The notes below the pieces were generated by a model. The model ran no database searches, had not been told where the DNA came from, and worked only from the letters and a program-made list of their open reading frames with translations. Below are positions 7,401 to 8,554 of a DNA stretch of 8,554 nucleotides, piece after piece. A program made the position numbers and the translations under genes. The stretch comes from Candidatus Bathyarchaeota archaeon (lineage in GTDB: Archaea > Asgardarchaeota > Lokiarchaeia > Sigyniarchaeales > Sigyniarchaeaceae). The stretch's first letter is position 1. Every line of letters begins with the position of its first letter. Where the stretch lies: positions 1-8,554 of the forward strand of contig WJJB01000229.1 in the NCBI GenBank assembly GCA_014729935.1. The letters run 5' to 3'.

Positions 7401-8554
7401 TATATATACCTTCCTTTGGCTACTCTCTTGGGCCGGTGTTTTTCACGTCCAATGACACCATGGATGGAAACGTGTGGAATTCGATTCCTGAGGAAGAAAT
7501 CGTTGATTGGATATTCGTGGCGATTGATGCATCGGGGAATTCAAATTATACTTCCGTTCCGATTGAGAAGGATACCACAATTGCTGATATCGAATTATCC
7601 TACGTGGATTCACCCGGCACTGTTATTCGGGGACAAGAGAATATTCCGGTTGAAATATTCGTGGAGAATGTGGGATTCAATGACGCAGAAATAACAGGAA
7701 TTAACTTGACGCTGGAACATTTCAACGGGAATTTCACGGAAGATATTAGCTCGCAATATTCCATTACACCCGTACTTTTCACGCTTCCCACTGTGGTATC
7801 AGCGGGCAGTGGCATGTCCTTTAATTTCGAGGTAGATGTGTCTTCCTATGCTCAAACGGGGGATAATGTAACCTTGGATGCCCAGGTTTCTGCACATGAT
7901 GTAAGAACCTTTGATGATGTGTCCGATCTGAATGGCAGCACGAATCCAGGCAATTGGATGGTGTTGAAACCTGCCGAAGTTAAGATCGTTGGAATGGACG
8001 ATACGCTGAACCTACCTTACGTGCAAGGAATGTCAATAGACATCGAGATCGCCTTCCATAATTTTGGTCAGGCGAGGGCTACCATCAGTGATGTCGATTT
8101 GGCTTTCTCCATGGGTGATATACCAGCAATTGGGTTCTCCCACGATAATCTAAGCCCGTTTTACGTGCGTGGTGGTGAAACGGTGATAAAAAGCATTCAT
8201 GTATCGATAGGCGAGAATAGCGATGTAGGCAACATCACGATAGATGCAGTTGCTACTGGTACAGAGCAATATACCAACAATCCCATTTTGGCATTTTCAA
8301 ACAAGACTCAACCTTTCATCCTCGATTTATCGAATGATGAGCAATTCAATGGTATCTTGCACGATGGAATTTTCATTTACACCACCGGTTATTATTATAA
8401 CCAGACTTTGGACCATGAAGTATTGATCCTGTGCAAATGGGGCCCTGCGGGAGATCTTAAATGGACCCGTGAGTGGCATGAAGGTGACTCCACGATTGGT
8501 GAAGATATCACCTTTGATGGAAAATACCTGTATATTGTTGGCACGGTGCAAACA
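1439..8554 (+). CDS. Giant exported multidomain surface protein (two propellers, jelly-rolls, Ig/CARDB, SBBP), open at the right edge
   Basis: Starting at ATG 1439, the frame has no stop through 8554: 2372 codons, with the C-terminus outside the window. The start is fixed by an in-frame TGA two codons upstream, and it supplies a signal peptide (residues 1 to about 33: MRQHEKIHSSYAR, then a hydrophobic core around AIFPISIMVLGMFLPLIG). Order of regions: acidic linker (33-75); interrupted beta-propeller (about 93-1124) with jelly-rolls at 351-537, 596-785 and 794-975; second propeller (about 1125-1583); InhA/MAM-like jelly-roll (1608-1763); three Ig-like domains (1769-2045); two CARDB-like domains (2048-2298); start of an SBBP-like propeller (2299 on). 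Many N-x-S/T sequons (for example N120, N123, N184) suit a glycosylated archaeal exterior. No protease, glycosidase or other catalytic signature is visible, and no anchor is seen in the part present. It is probably a calcium-dependent adhesin or matrix protein; that role is inference from domain types. Confidence 0.93.
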   Translation, partial: MRQHEKIHSSYARAIFPISIMVLGMFLPLIGNPDIDIGMNNTGDLDPEADLEFPMGDEKEDNGEGTGIEESIVLEPGYLDEYLSNNLHDFHMEDMVYGYSVTDGVYYLVLAGYTWNGPSNSTNTTWSLVFYTVDFSAGNPGLSFVSKKAPGAIDPTNLYESAFSSIEIADIDENGQPELVCGGNITYGVHTHAFYRRFAFSDSIIGMTGILGEWDNAYGVWNTTCLDIAVDDIDSDGHLELVSSCIANRDSSTSQRGLTYVYFSLDTGSTAYAYENYGFENNIQEIQWNDIAITRINHDNRSEIILGGFMKHSISSPRLAATMTLNFYGDTIYLINLKVAQPEPEIVKEIDFTGYDIGINPDGIDGWQDNSNSTFVEIKTKKMQKDHFNLMVLSDNDPIKPAILTNQFSTLQECLIEFDLSTSRLNYMRTISLLTSNDEVKATMRISNGYLEAYNASGYNFVPMYKLSPNQWMKVGMGFDPSMGLNGMFKVFIDDHAVTDWLSCYSTFNNNIAGVEFKTSGADPMNQFYIDNLRVLDKAGYESSEISALDVEDMNKDGKEDIVAIINHYSSTAGNYSSQVTFTTRMEMDSEEPFTVYPTNMDIDGRGRWTTSCDGTGSAKVQEITHVNKALFLEDRATSDLAQAWWELPGTVPNEGRISFRFMTNNSIEPTFLYLTDGAKDEASIPTLNPLGNCKILVYLGYFYVYDGASSVQPTQSCVNDAWYDISIEYDLDQGWHVIIDGFQVGSSYEYDFSGNPRVFDHFEITTSLGYGGYMSVVDEIDVSYPVEDLQVENIQDWFMEGNVNFEDLDGADGTVLTLKRNNDDARNDYTTSTKAMRMGFDETIAGSITLWAKSEIISPGIFHICDLYQGYYMTNPSIFRLFVAEDLSIRRNWTDTSSINSGYYWEDGVWHEIRVDVINLGVELNAFINVTIDGELIFHNERYEYEYERIMNVSFSLNEEFAGQLYIDNFEAKLAPERVSRDFDLKKKSPVLSALNDEGEKLSTVVQDLNASNPDDDPYSEIQIAVSYEIAGEYNPGLHKIVYKNGEFSYEGDFIDQPVTTTAQATRILLGPRMQDENSLLFLSGNYYQSGNGKHYYFLRLMANLPEKTDRGYLHEEEFGFINVFPDAAFREYTDIEIADIDQDGVNEIILLAIEYQDPFNTPMILEIYEKVGQEWRFTNEHVIVNYGGSTMYQGRDLLVKDIDNDNRDEVVVAGNLFTSSGYPYGFVWMFEYNFRRVWPNDPYFVNNKIPGNPTNHFLFTDRFQSTRDSFFTCIDAWDITRDGLDELVVGGYYLTPNEKPAMMVLSLDPLLYRMKLEIRYASFHSSIEGRINTIKCRDLDNSGTPKIIMGGNSTHFNVFNGPNNHADLRVMKVTPAFSYTPITMAVWQEYYYTGAAFSYQNYPWHLNPGYTGSLESKIMDMEIKDIDWDGIDEIVTAGSYHPNPTSSFGATHVINFTAGALNLESPAVFNDNANQDTIYNDIALGNIDYDDNVEMMVGGVSNAAGSPTIHDFMGIMNREHKYMLYPGSIEFEHIMYPDEPSFVTGIETADLDKDGVGEIVSLIGNAIMGYIMIIHNKTVIVDDTAPDIVSLNDTVNIIGTNLTLFHDDFEHGFDKWEETNGLWHITGSDSIWPDSYHSYNQSAWFGLESNGTYETGSPENGSIITMPINLAGTDQAFLEFNHWRASEVSWDYSYIYVSGAPDQPFELIYQSDVQISPWRREVFNISSYCGNESVRIKFNFDTGDAVANNYRGWLIDDVKVYTNESQFDLSVLVSDQSYVDLFCNATGVFEPVIFPDFPWGSAQVLDEPWSRIIDVSCDLQYMVPGLNFITFHAMDEFGNGKILDVPVFNDLWTPEILVSLPVDGGVFNAAPEFIINAWDDVGVLRTWYEVHVPSTNTTHGPFYFTNNGTMRGTYWDALPVEEEIYWHFYVMDWAGNIGGQVVHVFKDLDPPQVSIDYPNAFDIFSSPPTYMVEITDFSPEIFYYEVYIPSFGYSLGPVFFTSNDTMDGNVWNSIPEEEIVDWIFVAIDASGNSNYTSVPIEKDTTIADIELSYVDSPGTVIRGQENIPVEIFVENVGFNDAEITGINLTLEHFNGNFTEDISSQYSITPVLFTLPTVVSAGSGMSFNFEVDVSSYAQTGDNVTLDAQVSAHDVRTFDDVSDLNGSTNPGNWMVLKPAEVKIVGMDDTLNLPYVQGMSIDIEIAFHNFGQARATISDVDLAFSMGDIPAIGFSHDNLSPFYVRGGETVIKSIHVSIGENSDVGNITIDAVATGTEQYTNNPILAFSNKTQPFILDLSNDEQFNGILHDGIFIYTTGYYYNQTLDHEVLILCKWGPAGDLKWTREWHEGDSTIGEDITFDGKYLYIVGTVQT
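1535..1663 (+). other. Acidic low-complexity linker after the signal peptide
   Basis: Residues about 33-75 of the giant protein are rich in Asp, Glu, Gly and Asn (for example DLDPEADLEFPMGDEKEDNG at 44-63). This is probably a flexible or disordered spacer between the cleavage site and the first propeller. Confidence 0.6.
1946..2347 (+). repeat. FG-GAP/VCBS-type blade motifs 1-3
   Basis: Three consecutive calcium-loop motifs start at residues 170, 232 and 297. The first two are near-canonical, with Asp or Asn at positions 1, 3 and 5, Gly at 6 and Glu at 9. The third starts with Asn and replaces Gly by Arg, so calcium binding there is doubtful. Each is followed by a hydrophobic strand, and the first and third end in GG (LVCGG, IILGG). 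Confidence 0.75.
2489..3049 (+). other. Jelly-roll (LamG/concanavalin-like) domain 1
   Basis: Residues 351-537 open with DFTGYDIGINPDGIDGWQDN and close with FYIDNLRVLD, a typical first and last strand of LamG/concanavalin-like sandwiches. Inside lies the usual core: QWMKVGMGFDP, then FKVFIDDHAV (a D-G/D-D type hairpin). Such domains usually bind glycans or proteins. The next propeller motif follows at residue 553, so the domain seems to be inserted between two blades. Confidence 0.55.
3095..3121 (+). repeat. Isolated FG-GAP/VCBS-type blade motif 4
   Basis: DMNKDGKED (residues 553-561), preceded by the strand ISALDVE and followed by IVAII, is a good calcium-loop motif. It stands alone between jelly-rolls 1 and 2, which is why the first propeller is read as interrupted rather than as separate small propellers. 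Confidence 0.75.
3224..3793 (+). other. Jelly-roll (LamG/concanavalin-like) domain 2
   Basis: Residues 596-785 have the same outline as domain 1. The strand AWWELPGTVPNEGRISFRFM is followed by a central hairpin, DAWYDISIEYDLDQGWHVII plus the adjoining DGFQVG, and a closing strand VVDEIDVSYP. Direct identity with domain 1 is low, so this is either an old duplication or only the same fold. Confidence 0.5.
3818..4363 (+). other. Jelly-roll (LamG/concanavalin-like) domain 3
   Basis: Residues 794-975 run directly on from domain 2. The core strand is GVWHEIRVDVINLG, followed by INVTIDGELIFHN and the closing strand LYIDNFEAKL. The pattern (D/G)xWHEI...DG...YIDNF is the same as in the two previous domains and typical of LamG/concanavalin-like sandwiches. 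Confidence 0.55.
4463..4700 (+). repeat. Two degenerate propeller blades after jelly-roll 3
   Basis: DLNASNPDDDPYSE followed by IQIAVSYEI (from residue 1009), and GPRMQDENS followed by LLFLSGNYY (from residue 1072), align in position with FG-GAP loops: spacing is 65 and then 67 residues to the next true motif at 1141. Their metal ligands are largely lost. They probably complete the first propeller. Confidence 0.45.
4811..6187 (+). other. Second beta-propeller: seven FG-GAP/VCBS-type blades
   Basis: Seven motifs lie in residues 1125-1583: DIDQDGVNE (1141), DIDNDNRDE (1203), DITRDGLDE (1280), DLDNSGTPK (1340), DIDWDGIDE (1427), NIDYDDNVE (1488) and DLDKDGVGE (1552). Most are followed by a strand and G or GG (VVVAG, LVVGG, IIMGG, IVTAG, MMVGG). 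Spacing is 60-87 residues. Seven blades is the standard closed propeller size for FG-GAP families such as the integrin alpha head. The Asp-rich loops are expected to bind calcium. Motif 1340 lacks the closing Glu, and motif 1488 has Asn first and Asp in place of the Gly. Confidence 0.78.
6260..6727 (+). other. InhA/MAM-like jelly-roll domain
   Basis: Residues 1608-1763 start HDDFEHGFDKWEETNGLWHI and end RGWLIDDVKVY. Between them are AWFGLESNGTYETG, a strand FLEFNHWRASE, a hairpin YSYIYVSG and VRIKFNFDTGD. This sequence of signatures is that of the jelly-roll found C-terminal to M6/InhA metalloproteases and in many surface proteins (also labelled MAM-like or choice-of-anchor domains). No HExxH zinc motif is present, so no protease is implied. 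The length, about 156 residues, is usual for the family. Confidence 0.75.
6743..7000 (+). other. Ig-like domain 1
   Basis: Residues about 1769-1854 start FDLSVLVSDQSYVDLF and end FHAMDEFGNGKILDVPVFND. The D-x-x-G-N turn before the last strand is typical of bacterial and archaeal Ig-like/HYR-type folds. C1785 and C1819 could form a disulfide, which would be unusual in this otherwise cysteine-poor protein. Confidence 0.5.
7001..7573 (+). repeat. Tandem pair of Ig-like repeats (Ig-2 and Ig-3)
   Basis: Residues 1855-1951 and 1952-2045 align along their whole length. Matching segments are TWYEVHVP and YYEVYIP, GPFYFTNNGTM and GPVFFTSNDTM, YWDALPVEEEI and VWNSIPEEEIV, FYVMDWAGN and FVAIDASGN. Both end in a Lys-Asp (FKD, EKD). 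They are a tandem duplication with clear divergence, acting as rigid stalk units between the jelly-roll and the CARDB-like part. Confidence 0.8.
7580..8332 (+). other. Two CARDB-like beta-sandwich domains
   Basis: Residues about 2048-2176 contain IPVEIFVENVGFNDAEITGI, and residues about 2177-2298 contain IDIEIAFHNFGQARATISDV. Both show the CARDB hallmark: a hydrophobic strand, then V-x-N-x-G, then a strand describing an added component. In each, a Gly-rich hairpin (VSAGSGMSFNFEV, VRGGETVIKSIHV) marks the later strand pair. CARDB modules act as spacers or adhesion units in archaeal and bacterial surface proteins. Confidence 0.6.
8333..8554 (+). other. Start of an SBBP-like beta-propeller, cut by the window edge
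   Basis: Residues 2299-2372 read NDEQFNGILHDGIFIYTTGY, then EVLILCKWGPAGDLKWTREW, then DITFDGKYLYIVGTVQT. This is the order of SBBP-type blades: variable stretch, I-Y-x-T-G, Lys/Phe strand with an odour of W-x-x-x-W, then D-x-x-G-x-x-Y-x-x-G. At least one full blade plus the start of a second is visible. Further repeats are expected downstream of the window. Confidence 0.65.

Noticed and set aside
7254..7694. A 146-codon + strand frame overlapping the giant gene
   Set aside because: It lies wholly inside the Ig-like region, where the giant frame gives clear duplicated domains. The alternative translation has no domain pattern and no ribosome binding site.
1..8554. tRNA, rRNA, CRISPR array, transposase or attachment site
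   Set aside because: No cloverleaf, rRNA core, regular short spacer-repeat pattern, terminal inverted repeat or transposase motif was seen; the DNA is almost all coding for two proteins.

Overview
The window holds two complete or near-complete genes on the + strand. Both encode exported, surface-type proteins, and a few codons of a third gene may lie at the left edge. I see no metabolic gene, RNA gene, mobile element or CRISPR array. The content points to an archaeon. Both proteins have a plain Sec-type signal peptide, dense N-x-S/T sequons, beta-rich adhesion-type domains, and (gene 1) a single C-terminal membrane anchor with a short lysine-rich tail. The combination of PPC-like, FG-GAP/VCBS-like propeller, InhA/MAM-like jelly-roll, CARDB-like and SBBP-like modules recalls large surface proteins of Asgard (Promethearchaeota) genomes. 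GC content is moderate by eye. This placement is inference; nothing in the window is a phylogenetic marker.

Layout. Positions 2-52 may be the last 16 codons of an upstream gene whose stop overlaps the next start. Positions 49-1254 encode a 401-residue type I membrane protein: signal peptide, PPC-like beta-sandwich, second beta-rich domain, acidic linker, one membrane helix and a KKIKDKS tail. Positions 1255-1438 are an intergenic stretch with a strong Shine-Dalgarno followed by an AUG-UAG start-stop pair, a hairpin with a T-rich tail, and a possible weak promoter. From 1439 to the right edge runs one uninterrupted frame of 2372 codons with no stop, so the gene continues beyond the window.

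The giant protein reads, in order: signal peptide; acidic linker; a first beta-propeller whose blades appear interrupted by three jelly-roll (LamG/concanavalin-like) domains; a second propeller with seven D-x-D-x-[DNS]-G-type motifs; an InhA/MAM-like jelly-roll ending in GWLIDDVKVY; an Ig-like domain followed by two clearly related Ig-like repeats; two CARDB-like domains; and the start of an SBBP-type propeller cut off by the window edge. Blade spacing suggests 14 blades (7+7), with the jelly-rolls inserted between complete blades of the first propeller. This nested architecture is the most interesting thing here.

The two genes probably act together at the cell surface: a small membrane-anchored sandwich protein next to a very large secreted or surface-displayed, calcium-dependent binding protein. 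Ligands and function cannot be read from the sequence.
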